Source: Postechiella marina (GTDB lineage: Bacteria; Bacteroidota; Bacteroidia; Flavobacteriales; Flavobacteriaceae). From it: a stretch of 64,000 bases of DNA. Position 1 is the stretch's first letter. The number at the start of each line of letters is the position of its first letter. The notes beneath the pieces were generated by a model. That model searched no databases. It was not told the DNA's origin and saw only the letters and a program-made list of their open reading frames with translations. Made by a program: the position numbers and the translations under genes. Of this stretch, positions 16,785 through 25,562 are shown in pieces. The stretch lies in assembly GCF_039538365.1 (NCBI RefSeq), contig NZ_BAABCA010000008.1, positions 124,001 through 188,000 on the forward strand. Direction: 5' to 3'.

Positions 16785-18215
16785 TTATTGTAAACTAGGC
16801 AATACAACTTTATCTATAGCATGAATAACACCGTTTGAAGCTTGTACATCAACAGCAATAATGTTACTTACTCTGTTATTCGTATCTGTTAACGTTGCTC
16901 CTCCAGTAACATTTGCAGTAATGTTGCCTCCTAGGGTTGGTACTGTAAAATTATCTGTTAAATCTGTAGAAACCACATTTAATCCGCCAACTACATGATG
17001 GTTTAAAGTTGCTTTTAATGTAGGCTCGTCTATATCAGCTAACGTGGTGTTTAACTCGTTTAATAAATTAGCAAAAGCCATGTTTGTAGGTGCAAAAACA
17101 GTAAAAGGCGCAGGAGATGTACCGTCTTCAGTCGATAAAACTTGTACAAAATTAGTTGTTAAATCATCTCTTGTAAGCGCAGTTACTAGTGTCGAAAATT
17201 CGGGGTCTGCTAAGGCAAAGTCTACAACATTTGGTAAGTCTATAACATTATTAATAGCATGAATAACACCATTTGTAGCAACAATGTCTGCTACTTGTAC
17301 AGTAGATATGCCATTAAACATTACACCATCGGTAGCATTAATATATATACTCATAGCATTGCCTCCTGCTCCAGTAGCACTAGTGTTAGAGTACCCTGTG
17401 CCCAAATTAATCAAGTCTGTAGATAAAGTAGTACCAGACATTACATGGTTTAGTAATATTTGAGACAGCATACTAGTATCTACATCTGCTAAAGCAGCTC
17501 CATTTAAAAAGGAGGTAAAGGCATTGTTGTCTGGAGCCAATACTGTAAACGGTCCGTTTCCACTTAATACACTTACTAAATCGCCATCGGCAGCACCAAG
17601 AGCAGAAACAAGACTACCAAATTCTGGGTTTGCAATAGCATGATCTACCACTGTTGGTAGTGTAATTACTTTGTCTACAACATGTACTGTACCGTTCGAG
17701 CTAATTAAATCTGCTCCGCCCGATACTACCGTAGAGATTCCGTTAAACATAACACCATTACTCGTGCTAAAGTATAAACTAAGTTTATTACCATCTGCGC
17801 CATCTGCATTTGTTTTTGTGTATCCACTTCCTAGAGATGTTAAGTCTGTAGATTTAACATCACCAGAAATAACATGGTTTAATAACACTTGTTGTAAAAC
17901 AGCAGTATCTATATCATTAATAGTATTCCAGTTAGAATTACTATCTAGTAAATCTTGAAAAGCATCATTAGTAGGTGCTAATACGGTAAATGGACCTGTG
18001 CCACTTAATACATTAACTAAGTTACCGTCTGCAGCTTGTAAGGCTTCTACTAACAAAGAAAGGCTGGGAGTGGCAATAGCGTTTTCAACTATGGTAAATT
18101 TAGAAGGATCAATAGTAATTTGGTCATTATTATCATCGTCATTGCTACATGAGTGCAGAAATATAGAGACAAACGATAATAGACAAAGACTTTTTAAAGC
18201 TGTTAATGTTTTCAT
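16785..18215 (-). CDS. Fasciclin-domain lipoprotein (three FAS1 domains)
   Basis: A 476-residue surface or periplasmic lipoprotein. The signal peptide ends in the lipobox FLHSC near residue 23, followed by an Asp-rich SNDDDNND stretch. Such acidic residues after Cys favour surface export in Bacteroidota. Three FAS1 repeats follow, at about residues 40-182, 186-325 and 328-475. Each carries the pattern GPFTVLAPTNDAF, LNHVISG and NGVIHAIDKVI, the third with APFTVFAPTNMAF. FAS1 domains mediate adhesion or ligand binding; no enzymatic motif is seen. It stands alone, with a -7 box upstream and a terminator downstream. Confidence 0.9.
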   Translation of the reverse strand: MKTLTALKSLCLLSFVSIFLHSCSNDDDNNDQITIDPSKFTIVENAIATPSLSLLVEALQAADGNLVNVLSGTGPFTVLAPTNDAFQDLLDSNSNWNTINDIDTAVLQQVLLNHVISGDVKSTDLTSLGSGYTKTNADGADGNKLSLYFSTSNGVMFNGISTVVSGGADLISSNGTVHVVDKVITLPTVVDHAIANPEFGSLVSALGAADGDLVSVLSGNGPFTVLAPDNNAFTSFLNGAALADVDTSMLSQILLNHVMSGTTLSTDLINLGTGYSNTSATGAGGNAMSIYINATDGVMFNGISTVQVADIVATNGVIHAINNVIDLPNVVDFALADPEFSTLVTALTRDDLTTNFVQVLSTEDGTSPAPFTVFAPTNMAFANLLNELNTTLADIDEPTLKATLNHHVVGGLNVVSTDLTDNFTVPTLGGNITANVTGGATLTDTNNRVSNIIAVDVQASNGVIHAIDKVVLPSLQ

Positions 18216-18255
18216 GATTTTAAGTTTTGTTTAATGAATATGTATTTATATTAAA

Positions 18256-18263
18256 CAAATATA
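18256..18263 (-). promoter_or_regulatory. Putative fasciclin gene promoter -7 box
   Basis: On the minus strand TATATTTG matches TAnnTTTG, 40 bases upstream of the fasciclin ATG. No convincing -33 TTG was seen at the usual distance. Confidence 0.4.
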
Positions 18264-18361
18264 ATAAATTTTGTTTGATGTTTTTGATAAAAATTTAAAC
18301 AAAAATATTTTTAACATTTTACTAAGATAGATGCTTGGTTAATTATATCTTTAAATATATG

Positions 18362-18369
18362 TATCTTTG
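18362..18369 (+). promoter_or_regulatory. Putative mnmA promoter -7 box
   Basis: TATCTTTG matches TAnnTTTG, 18 bases before the chosen mnmA ATG. A TTG at 18335-18337 lies 24 bases upstream, slightly beyond the usual spacing. A start at the TTG of 18367 would overlap this box, which supports the ATG at 18388. Confidence 0.45.
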
Positions 18370-18387
18370 TATGCTAATTTTAAAAGT

Positions 18388-19575
18388 ATGAAACGCGTAA
18401 TAATAGGACTTTCTGGAGGTGTAGATTCAAGTGTTGCTGCCTATATTTTAAAGGAGCAGGGGTATGAGGTTATTGGTTTGTTTATGAAGAATTGGCATGA
18501 CGATTCTGTAACCATTTCAGATGAATGTCCTTGGTTGGACGATAGTAACGATGCTATGCTTGTTGCAGATAAATTAGGTATTCCGTTTCAAACGGTAGAT
18601 TTAAGCGAGCAATATAAAGAGCGTATTGTAGATTACATGTTTAACGAATATGAAAAAGGAAGAACTCCAAACCCTGATGTGCTTTGTAATAGAGAAATTA
18701 AGTTTGATGTATTTATGAAGATAGCATTAGAGCTTGGTGCAGATTACGTTGCTACAGGTCATTATTGCAGAAAAGGAACGGTTAATAAAAATGGAGAAGA
18801 GGTTTATCAATTATTAGCAGGAGTAGATGGAAATAAAGATCAGTCTTACTTTTTATGTCAGTTATCTCAAGACCAGTTAGCAAAATCTTTATTTCCAATA
18901 GGCGAATTAACAAAGCCAGAAGTAAGAGAAATTGCTGCAAAATTAGATTTAGTTACTGCAGATAAAAAAGATTCTCAAGGCTTGTGTTTTATTGGTAAAG
19001 TAAAATTGCCCGATTTTTTACAGCAACAATTAAAACCTAAAGAAGGTGTTATTGTGGAGGTGTCTAAAAATAATTCTAAATTCAATAAGGAAGATATACA
19101 GTTTAATTCTAAAGAAGAAGAGCTGGTATATTTATCTCGAAAAATGAATTTTACAGAAGAAGATGGAAAAGTAGTAGGTAAACATCAAGGCGCTCATTAT
19201 TTTACAAAAGGACAACGTAAAGGCCTAGGTGTTGGAGGCACAGTAGAGCCTCTTTTTGTTATCGATACAAATGTAGACGATAATATTATTTATACAGGGC
19301 AAGGTAAAGCACATCCAGGAATATATAAAACTGCATTGTTTATAGATAATGAAGAGTTGCATTGGGTAAGGCCAGATTTAAAGCTAGAAAATGGTAATAG
19401 TATGCAAGTAATGGCAAGAATACGATACCGCCAAACTCTAGAAAAAGCAACATTATACAAGGTAGAATCTGGTTTATATATTGAGTTCGAAAATCCGCAA
19501 TCTGCTATTGCAGAAGGACAATTTGCAGCTTGGTATCTAGAAGACGAATTAGTTGGTTCTGGAGTTATTTCGTAA
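18388..19575 (+). CDS. mnmA: tRNA-specific 2-thiouridylase MnmA
   Basis: MnmA thiolates U34 of the Lys, Glu and Gln tRNAs using ATP and a sulfur relay. The PP-loop motif GLSGGVDSSVAAYILK is at the N-terminus. The two catalytic cysteines are Cys100 in NPDVLCNREIKF and Cys200 in DSQGLCFIGK, each in the expected context. The tRNA-binding and C-terminal beta-barrel segments include HQGAHYFTKGQRKGLGVGG. The total of 395 residues from the ATG at 18388 is normal for flavobacteria. The upstream in-frame TTG at 18367 is rejected because it lies within the likely promoter. It leads a plus-strand run that continues with the subtilase gene 31 bases downstream. Confidence 0.95.
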   Translation: MKRVIIGLSGGVDSSVAAYILKEQGYEVIGLFMKNWHDDSVTISDECPWLDDSNDAMLVADKLGIPFQTVDLSEQYKERIVDYMFNEYEKGRTPNPDVLCNREIKFDVFMKIALELGADYVATGHYCRKGTVNKNGEEVYQLLAGVDGNKDQSYFLCQLSQDQLAKSLFPIGELTKPEVREIAAKLDLVTADKKDSQGLCFIGKVKLPDFLQQQLKPKEGVIVEVSKNNSKFNKEDIQFNSKEEELVYLSRKMNFTEEDGKVVGKHQGAHYFTKGQRKGLGVGGTVEPLFVIDTNVDDNIIYTGQGKAHPGIYKTALFIDNEELHWVRPDLKLENGNSMQVMARIRYRQTLEKATLYKVESGLYIEFENPQSAIAEGQFAAWYLEDELVGSGVIS

Positions 19576-19606
19576 CTTTAGTCGAAATTAGCTAGTAGAC
19601 TAGATT

Positions 19607-21220
19607 ATGAAAAAGTACTTTTTGTTTTTAACAGTTCTTTGTTTTCATTTTTATACTTACGCCCAACAAGATGCTTGGGTTTATTTTATAGATAAACCTA
19701 ATGTTTCCGCATCTATAGCTAACCCTACAACTATACTTACTCAAAAAGCAATAGATAGAAAGTCGCGTCATAATATTACTATAGATGCTAGAGATGTGCC
19801 TGTAAACGAAAGCTATATTGCACAGTTAAAAATGCAAACAGGTATAACAGTTTATGCTAAATCTAAATGGTTTAATGCTGTACATGTTCGTGGTAGCGAG
19901 ACTAATATAAAAGCACTTATTAATTTAGCTTTTGTTAATCAAATAGAGTTTGCAGACAAAAGTATTAATACAAGTAAGCCTTTTAAAGACAAGGCAATTT
20001 CAAAATTAGAATCGGTATCTACTACTTATAATTACGGTAATGCTTTAAATCAAATAGAAATGTTTAATGGAGACAAACTGCATGCTTTAAATTATACCGG
20101 TACAGGCGTTACAGTTGCAGTTTTAGACGCAGGTTTTCCTAAAGTAAATACCATGTCTGCTTTTGCCAAGTTACGAAATGAAGGGCGCCTTTTAAACGAT
20201 TACGATTTTGTAAATAGAGATAACGACGTTTACACAAACACAACAAGTAATCATGGTACTTTGGTGTTAAGCGATATGGCAGCATACATAGAAAATCAGT
20301 TTGTTGGTACTGCTCCAAACGCATCTTATTATTTGTTTATTACGGAAGATGCAACCTCAGAAAACCCTGTAGAAGAAAGTTATTGGGTTGAAGCAGCAGA
20401 GCGTGCCGATAGTTTAGGAGTAGATATTATTAACACATCTTTAGGCTATAAAGATTATGGACCAACATATTCTAGTTATACGTATTCCGATTCAGAATTA
20501 GATGGAAAGACTGCTTATATAACAAAAGGAGCAAATATAGCTTTTGAAAAAGGTATAATGTTGGTTGTATCTGCAGGTAATTCTGGAAACGATGGAGTAG
20601 GTGCACCTGCCGATTCTCAATACGTTTTATCTATTGGAGCTGTAAAAGCTTCAGGCGATTACGCTACTTTTAGTTCTGTAGGAAGTGCAATTCAACCTTC
20701 GCAAAAACCAGATGTGGTAGCGCAAGGCCAAGCAAGTTATGTTATAACAGAAAACGATGTAATTACTACAGCAAATGGTACATCTTTTAGTTCTCCTATT
20801 CTGGCTGGAGGTATTGCCTGTTTAATGCAAGCGCTTCCAAATAGCACCAATGCAGAAATTATGGAGTTAGTTAAGGCTTCTGCTTCGTTATATACCACAC
20901 CAAATTATCAATTAGGGTATGGTATTCCAGATTTAGATAAAGCGCTAAGTTCTGCATTGTCTAGCACAGACGCAACAGATGTTATAGATAATGTTAAATT
21001 ATATCCTAACCCCTCGCAAGAGTTTGTTTTTATTGATTTGCCCAATTTAAAAGCAGAAGCTAATATTCGTTTTTATGATGTTTTAGGCAAACTGGTTCTT
21101 AACCATACTGTAAATCAAGAATTGAATAAAATAGATGTTTTAAATCTCTCTTTGGGGTTGTATATTGTGAAAATAGAATCTTCAAAAAAATCAATCACTT
21201 TAAAGTTTATAAAAGATTAA
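19607..21220 (+). CDS. Secreted S8 (subtilisin) peptidase with T9SS sorting domain
   Basis: A 537-residue exported protease. A signal peptide (to about residue 19, TYAQ) is followed by an inhibitor-like prodomain. The S8 catalytic domain has Asp174 in VAVLDAGFP, His216 in NHGTLVLS and Ser393 in NGTSFSSPILAGG. The C-terminal 75 residues form a type A T9SS signal (LYPNPSQEFVFIDLP ... GLYIVKIESSKKSITLKFIKD). The protein is therefore expected to cross the outer membrane through the type IX system and be released or anchored. T9SS machinery itself is not encoded in the window. The next gene overlaps its stop by one base (TAATG). Confidence 0.93.
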   Translation: MKKYFLFLTVLCFHFYTYAQQDAWVYFIDKPNVSASIANPTTILTQKAIDRKSRHNITIDARDVPVNESYIAQLKMQTGITVYAKSKWFNAVHVRGSETNIKALINLAFVNQIEFADKSINTSKPFKDKAISKLESVSTTYNYGNALNQIEMFNGDKLHALNYTGTGVTVAVLDAGFPKVNTMSAFAKLRNEGRLLNDYDFVNRDNDVYTNTTSNHGTLVLSDMAAYIENQFVGTAPNASYYLFITEDATSENPVEESYWVEAAERADSLGVDIINTSLGYKDYGPTYSSYTYSDSELDGKTAYITKGANIAFEKGIMLVVSAGNSGNDGVGAPADSQYVLSIGAVKASGDYATFSSVGSAIQPSQKPDVVAQGQASYVITENDVITTANGTSFSSPILAGGIACLMQALPNSTNAEIMELVKASASLYTTPNYQLGYGIPDLDKALSSALSSTDATDVIDNVKLYPNPSQEFVFIDLPNLKAEANIRFYDVLGKLVLNHTVNQELNKIDVLNLSLGLYIVKIESSKKSITLKFIKD

Positions 21221-22161
21221 TGGGAAATAGAATTACTGAGTTATTTAAAATTAAATACCCTATTATTCAAGGCGGAATGATTTGGAATAGTGGTTGGCGT
21301 TTAGCCTCTGCAGCAAGTAATGCAGGTGCTTTAGGGTTAATAGGTGCTGGTTCTATGTATCCAAAGGTGTTACGCGAGCATATTCAAAAATGTAAAAAAG
21401 CAACAAACAAACCGTTTGGTGTTAATGTACCTATGCTATATCCTAATATTCAAGAGGTAATGGATATTATAATAGAAGAAGAGGTAAGTATTGTTTTTAC
21501 TTCTGCTGGAAACCCCAAAACTTGGACTACTTGGTTAAAAGAACGTGGTGTTACGGTTGTACATGTTGTTAGTAGTTTAAAATTTGCTTTAAAAGCCCAA
21601 GAAGCAGGTGTAGATGCTGTTGTTGCAGAAGGCTTTGAAGCTGGCGGACATAACGGAAGAGACGAAACAACAACTTTAACACTTATACCCATAGTTAAAG
21701 AGCATATTAAAATTCCGTTAATAGCAGCAGGAGGTATAGCTACTGGTAAAGCTATGTTAGCAACCATGATTTTAGGTGCCGATGGTGTACAAATGGGATC
21801 TAGGTTTGTCGCTAGTACAGAAAGTTCTGCTCATACCGCTTTTAAAGAAGTTGTTGTTAAAGCAAAAGAAGGAGATACGCAATTAACTTTAAAAGAATTG
21901 GCGCCAGTAAGACTGGTTAAAAATAAATTTTACAACGACATACAAGAGCTTTATAAAACATCGCCAACGATAGACGAATTAAAGATTTTATTAGGTAGAG
22001 CTCGTGCAAAAAAAGGTATGTTTGAAGGCGATTTAGAGCATGGTGAATTAGAAATAGGTCAAGTATCTGGTTTAATTCACGATATAAAACCAGTAGCTCA
22101 AATTATAGAAGATGTTGTGGTTGAATTTGAAAAGGCTAAAATGGATATGTCTAACTTATAA
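21220..22161 (+). CDS. Nitronate monooxygenase / FabK-like flavoenzyme
   Basis: A 313-residue FMN TIM-barrel enzyme of the 2-nitropropane dioxygenase/FabK family. Motifs are YPIIQGGMIWNSGWRLASA at the N-terminus, PFGVNVPMLYP, EGFEAGGHNGRDE (candidate catalytic His144), IPLIAAGGIATGKAM and GADGVQMGSRF (phosphate-binding). The family oxidises nitronates or, in the FabK branch, reduces enoyl-ACP, and the two are hard to separate by eye. The ATG overlaps the preceding subtilase stop, so translation is coupled, though the two proteins act in different compartments. A Dabb-domain gene follows after 14 bases. Confidence 0.85.
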   Translation: MGNRITELFKIKYPIIQGGMIWNSGWRLASAASNAGALGLIGAGSMYPKVLREHIQKCKKATNKPFGVNVPMLYPNIQEVMDIIIEEEVSIVFTSAGNPKTWTTWLKERGVTVVHVVSSLKFALKAQEAGVDAVVAEGFEAGGHNGRDETTTLTLIPIVKEHIKIPLIAAGGIATGKAMLATMILGADGVQMGSRFVASTESSAHTAFKEVVVKAKEGDTQLTLKELAPVRLVKNKFYNDIQELYKTSPTIDELKILLGRARAKKGMFEGDLEHGELEIGQVSGLIHDIKPVAQIIEDVVVEFEKAKMDMSNL

Positions 22162-22175
22162 TATGATATATAAAA

Positions 22176-22493
22176 ATGAATAAAGAAAATTTTAGGCATA
22201 CCGTACTTTTTTGGTTAAAAGAGCCAGAAAACCAAACCTATAGAAGTGCTTTTGAAGCATCGTTAAAACGTTTTATAGAAAGCTCTAAATATGTTCAAAA
22301 TAAACATATAGGCGTTCCTGCTAAAACCAACAGAGCGGTTATAGATGCAACTTATACTTATTGTTTGTCTGTTAGTTTCTTGTCTAAAGAAGATCAAGAT
22401 AAATATCAAGACGAGCCTGCTCATTTAAAATTTATTGAAGAGTCTAGTAAATTATGGCGTAAAGTTGTGGTTTACGATTCAGATTTAATTTAA
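22176..22493 (+). CDS. Dabb (stress-responsive A/B barrel) domain protein
   Basis: A 105-residue dimeric alpha-beta-barrel protein. FRHTVLFWLKEPENQ at the start and a mid-protein SKYVQNKHIGVPAKTNRAV segment match the Dabb pattern, with the DEPAHLKFIEESSKLW motif near the C-terminus. Dabb proteins are small, often stress-linked, and a few are cyclases; the function here is unknown. The position right after the flavoenzyme gene suggests the same transcript. Confidence 0.8.
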   Translation: MNKENFRHTVLFWLKEPENQTYRSAFEASLKRFIESSKYVQNKHIGVPAKTNRAVIDATYTYCLSVSFLSKEDQDKYQDEPAHLKFIEESSKLWRKVVVYDSDLI

Positions 22494-22583
22494 TATTGAA
22501 CCGATAGGTATGTTAATTATTTTTCTTTTTAAAATGATTAAAAAAGAAAAATTGAATAGCAGTAAAATGTTATAGTTATAAAC

Positions 22584-22591
22584 TATTTTTG
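22584..22591 (+). promoter_or_regulatory. Putative MATE gene promoter -7 box
   Basis: TATTTTTG matches TAnnTTTG and ends 4 bases before the ATG at 22596. As with guaA, transcription would start at or inside the first codons. The nearest upstream TTG (22552) is too far away to be a good -33. Confidence 0.45.
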
Positions 22592-22595
22592 CACG

Positions 22596-23975
22596 ATGCA
22601 ATTAAAGGATTATACAAAAGAATTTAAATACAATTGGCAATTGGCTTCTCCTGTTATGTTAGGGATGCTGGGACATACATTTGTTAGTTTTGTAGATAAT
22701 ATAATGGTAGGTCAATTGGGCACAGCACAACTAGCTGCGGTGTCTTTGGGCAATAGTTTTATGTTTATAGCCATGTCTTTAGGTATTGGTTTTTCTACAG
22801 CTATTACGCCACTAATTGCAGAGGCAGATACAGCCGAAGATTTTGCAAAAGGCAAATCTGTTTTTAAGCATGGCTTGTTTCTATGTACTGTTTTAGGGAT
22901 TTTACTATTTTCATTAATACTATTAGCTAAACCATTAATGTATTTAATGGAGCAACCTATAGAGGTTGTAGAGTTGGCTATACCGTATTTAGATTTGGTT
23001 GCTTTTTCGTTAATTCCTTTAGTTGTTTTTCAAGGTATTAAGCAGTTTAGCGATGGTATGTCTATGACTAAGGCGCCTATGTATGCTACTATATTGGCTA
23101 ATGTTATAAACGTTGGGCTTAATTATGTTCTTATTTTCGGGAAATTTGGTTTTCCTGAACTTGGTATTGTAGGTGCTGCTTATGGTACACTTGTTTCTAG
23201 ACTGGTTATGGTTGCTCATTTATGGTTTGTTTTAAAGGGTAAAGAAAAATCTAAAGCATTTGTTACAAATATTAAGTTTTTTGTTTTAGATAAATTGATG
23301 CTTAAAAAGTTGCTAAGCCTTGGTTTTCCTAGTGCTATGCAAATGTTTTTTGAGGTTGCTATTTTTACTGCTGCTATTTGGTTAAGTGGTTTACTAGGTA
23401 AAAATGCACAGGCAGCTAACCAAATAGCGCTTAACTTGAGTTCTATGGCGTTTATGGTTGCCATGGGCTTAAGTGTTGCTGCTATGGTTAGGGTAGGAAA
23501 CCAAAAAGGCTTAAAGCAGTATTTTGAATTGCGCAGAATTGCTTTTTCAATATTTTTATTTGGTGTTATTCTTGCTATTGGTTTTGCTATTTTGTTTTTT
23601 CTTTTTAATAAAGAGTTGCCAAAACTCTACTTAGACTCTGATGATATAGAAAATGCAATAGATAATAAGGAAGTGATGGCTATTGCGTCTAAATTACTAC
23701 TTGTGGCAGCTATATTTCAAATAAGTGATAGTATACAAGTACTGGTTTTAGGAGCTTTACGTGGTTTGCAAGATGTTAAAATACCTATGGTTTTAGTGTT
23801 TGTGTCTTATTGGATTGTTGGTTTTCCAGTAAGTTGGTTTTTAGGTAAAGAAGAGGCGTATGGTAGTTTTGGTATTTGGTTAGGTTTACTAGCGGGACTT
23901 ACTACTGCTTCAGTTTTATTATATATTAGATTTAATTATTTAACTAAAAGATTAATTTTGTCTAGCGAGAAATAG
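22596..23975 (+). CDS. MATE-family multidrug efflux transporter
   Basis: A 459-residue inner-membrane exporter with about 12 hydrophobic helices in two MatE halves. Typical elements are FVSFVDNIMVGQLGTAQLAAVS in the first half and SGLLGKNAQAANQIALNLSS at the start of the second. It would export cationic drugs, dyes or metabolites in exchange for Na+ or H+; the substrate is not predictable. It has a putative promoter directly in front. A small acidic protein gene follows after 22 bases. Confidence 0.92.
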   Translation: MQLKDYTKEFKYNWQLASPVMLGMLGHTFVSFVDNIMVGQLGTAQLAAVSLGNSFMFIAMSLGIGFSTAITPLIAEADTAEDFAKGKSVFKHGLFLCTVLGILLFSLILLAKPLMYLMEQPIEVVELAIPYLDLVAFSLIPLVVFQGIKQFSDGMSMTKAPMYATILANVINVGLNYVLIFGKFGFPELGIVGAAYGTLVSRLVMVAHLWFVLKGKEKSKAFVTNIKFFVLDKLMLKKLLSLGFPSAMQMFFEVAIFTAAIWLSGLLGKNAQAANQIALNLSSMAFMVAMGLSVAAMVRVGNQKGLKQYFELRRIAFSIFLFGVILAIGFAILFFLFNKELPKLYLDSDDIENAIDNKEVMAIASKLLLVAAIFQISDSIQVLVLGALRGLQDVKIPMVLVFVSYWIVGFPVSWFLGKEEAYGSFGIWLGLLAGLTTASVLLYIRFNYLTKRLILSSEK

Positions 23976-23997
23976 TGGACAATAAAAAAGATATTAA

Positions 23998-24225
23998 ATG
24001 AGTTTACCAAAATTTATATTAGGAGATAATACAGAATACCCTAATGCTATATATGTGATACATACAGATTTTCCAAGGTTTATTATTAATTTGGAAAATG
24101 ATGAGGTTGAGTGGTTTGAAGATTTTAGTGCAGATGATAAAGCTGAATTGGAAACCGAAACAGAAAATGCTATTAAGGAGGCTACCGATTTTTATGATAG
24201 TGAAATAGCTAAATACGACGAATAA
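23998..24225 (+). CDS. Conserved small acidic protein, unknown function
   Basis: A 75-residue, strongly acidic soluble protein (FPRFIINLENDEVEWFEDFS, then a Glu/Asp-rich helix LETETENAIKEATDFYDSEI). I recognise it only as a small flavobacterial hypothetical family often found after a MATE gene; no domain name is assigned. Normal codon use, a good ATG and the tight position behind the transporter support it being real. The stop is followed at once by a dispersed structured element. Confidence 0.65.
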   Translation: MSLPKFILGDNTEYPNAIYVIHTDFPRFIINLENDEVEWFEDFSADDKAELETETENAIKEATDFYDSEIAKYDE

Positions 24226-24226
24226 T

Positions 24227-24318
24227 TTGCGTTAGGGATTGCAATGAAAAGCCCACAGAGAGGTACGAGCGAGGACTTGTAATGTAAAGCCCGACCCAAA
24301 GGGAAACGCCCAAAATAT
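24227..24318 (+). repeat. Dispersed structured element, copy 1
   Basis: This relatively GC-rich stretch fills the gap between two genes. It begins TTGCGTTAGGGATTG (24227-24241) and ends with GGGAAACGCC then CAAAATATTT. GCGTT (24229-24233) and AACGC (24305-24309) can close an outer stem. Inside are two related 16-mers, TTGCAATGAAAAGCCC (24239-24254) and TTGTAATGTAAAGCCC (24277-24292). A second copy, sharing both ends, lies at 47611-47719 on the other strand. It is non-coding, with no transposase. It may act as a REP-like or 3'-end element. Confidence 0.7.
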
Positions 24319-24323
24319 TTAAT

Positions 24324-24893
24324 ATGATAGAAGAGTTAGTACAATACGATATCGAATTATTTTTGTTTTTAAATAATCTAGGGTCTGAAACATGGGATAC
24401 CCTATGGTTAGTTATTACCAGTAAATTTACTTTTATACCATTATATGTGTTGCTTTTGTTCTTACTTTATAAAAAATATGGCGCAAAATCTATGTTGATT
24501 TTTGTATTGGTTGTAGCCTGCATGATAACTTTTACAGACCAAATAACAAATGTTTTTAAGCGTGGTTTTGAGCGCATGAGACCATGCGGAGAACCAGGTG
24601 TTATGGAGCATATGCGTATGGTAACCTCGTATTGTGGTAAGTATGGTTTCTTTTCTGGGCATGCATCAAACTCTATGGCAGCTGGAGTTTTTGCTGGTTT
24701 AATGCTTAGGCCATATTATAAAAACTTAGTGTTTTTATTAGTTTTTTGGAGCTCGGTTGTAGCTTACAGCAGAATTTATGTTGGTAAGCATTACCCTCTA
24801 GATATTGTTTGTGGTATGACCTTTGGCGCACTTTCTGGTTTTGCGTTTTATAAGCTAGCTAAGTATCTTTTAAAAAAATACATAAAAGATTAA
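24324..24893 (+). CDS. PAP2-superfamily membrane phosphatase
   Basis: A 189-residue inner-membrane lipid phosphatase with about five or six helices. The three PAP2 motifs are complete: K79-x6-R86-P87 (KRGFERMRP), S111-G112-H113 (FFSGHASNS), and S149-R150 ... H156 with D160 (SRIYVGKHYPLD). Likely substrates are undecaprenyl pyrophosphate, phosphatidic acid or a lipid A phosphate; sequence alone does not decide. It starts 5 bases after the dispersed element. It converges with a response-regulator gene 18 bases downstream, with no obvious terminator between them. Confidence 0.9.
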   Translation: MIEELVQYDIELFLFLNNLGSETWDTLWLVITSKFTFIPLYVLLLFLLYKKYGAKSMLIFVLVVACMITFTDQITNVFKRGFERMRPCGEPGVMEHMRMVTSYCGKYGFFSGHASNSMAAGVFAGLMLRPYYKNLVFLLVFWSSVVAYSRIYVGKHYPLDIVCGMTFGALSGFAFYKLAKYLLKKYIKD

Positions 24894-24911
24894 TGTATTA
24901 TTTTGCTAAAA

Positions 24912-25556
24912 TTAAATGTTATAAATTTTATTTTTTATGGCATAAATAACTAAACCAATTCTATTTTTAACTTGTAATTTATAAAATAAACTGTCTCTAT
25001 AGCCATCTATAGTTTTAGGACTTAAAAACATTTTTTCTGCAATTTCTTTATAGGTTAGTTCTGTGCATACATGTTTTATAAACTCTATTTCTCTTTCTTT
25101 TAGGTTATTCTGGTTGTTTTTATATTCTGGATTTAGCGAGTTTATAAGTATGTTTGTTACGTTTTGGGTATGGTAAAAGCCTTTATTTATTACATCGAAC
25201 AAGGCAGTTTCTAATATGTCTTTTTCTACATCTTTTAGTAAATAACCTTTGGCTCCTGCTTTTAGCATTTTAATAATAATGTCTTCGCTTTCTTCTACAG
25301 ATAGAGCTATAACTTTTATGTTTGGGTAGTTGTTTTTTAAAAACAAAGTGGTTTCTATACCATTCATAATAGGCATATTTATGTCCATTAATACAATATC
25401 TGGTTTTTTTGCATTAGCTTTTAGTTTGTTAATTAATTCTTGGCCATTGCTACATAAATAGCTAACATTAAAATGGTTAAAAGAGTTTACCAGACTGCTT
25501 ATAGCCTGCGATAGCAATAGGTGGTCTTCAACTATAACTACAGAGTGTGTTTCCAT
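24912..25556 (-). CDS. NarL/FixJ-type response regulator
   Basis: A 214-residue two-component regulator. The receiver domain starts VVIVEDHLLLSQAIS, with Asp58 in DIVLMDINMPIMNGIE as phospho-acceptor and a conserved Lys in GYLLKDVEKD. The C-terminal LuxR-type helix-turn-helix reads LKEREIEFIKHVCTELTYKEIAEKMFLSPKTIDGYR (split here for reading). It begins 6 bases after the histidine-kinase gene and is the last gene of a four-gene minus-strand module. The kinase partner is almost certainly the adjacent one. The regulon is unknown. Confidence 0.92.
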   Translation of the reverse strand: METHSVVIVEDHLLLSQAISSLVNSFNHFNVSYLCSNGQELINKLKANAKKPDIVLMDINMPIMNGIETTLFLKNNYPNIKVIALSVEESEDIIIKMLKAGAKGYLLKDVEKDILETALFDVINKGFYHTQNVTNILINSLNPEYKNNQNNLKEREIEFIKHVCTELTYKEIAEKMFLSPKTIDGYRDSLFYKLQVKNRIGLVIYAIKNKIYNI

Positions 25557-25562
25557 TTTACA

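Noticed and set aside
24227..24318. CRISPR or tRNA-like origin for the structured element
   Set aside because: There are no regularly spaced identical repeats, no cas genes, and no cloverleaf or CCA-type end.
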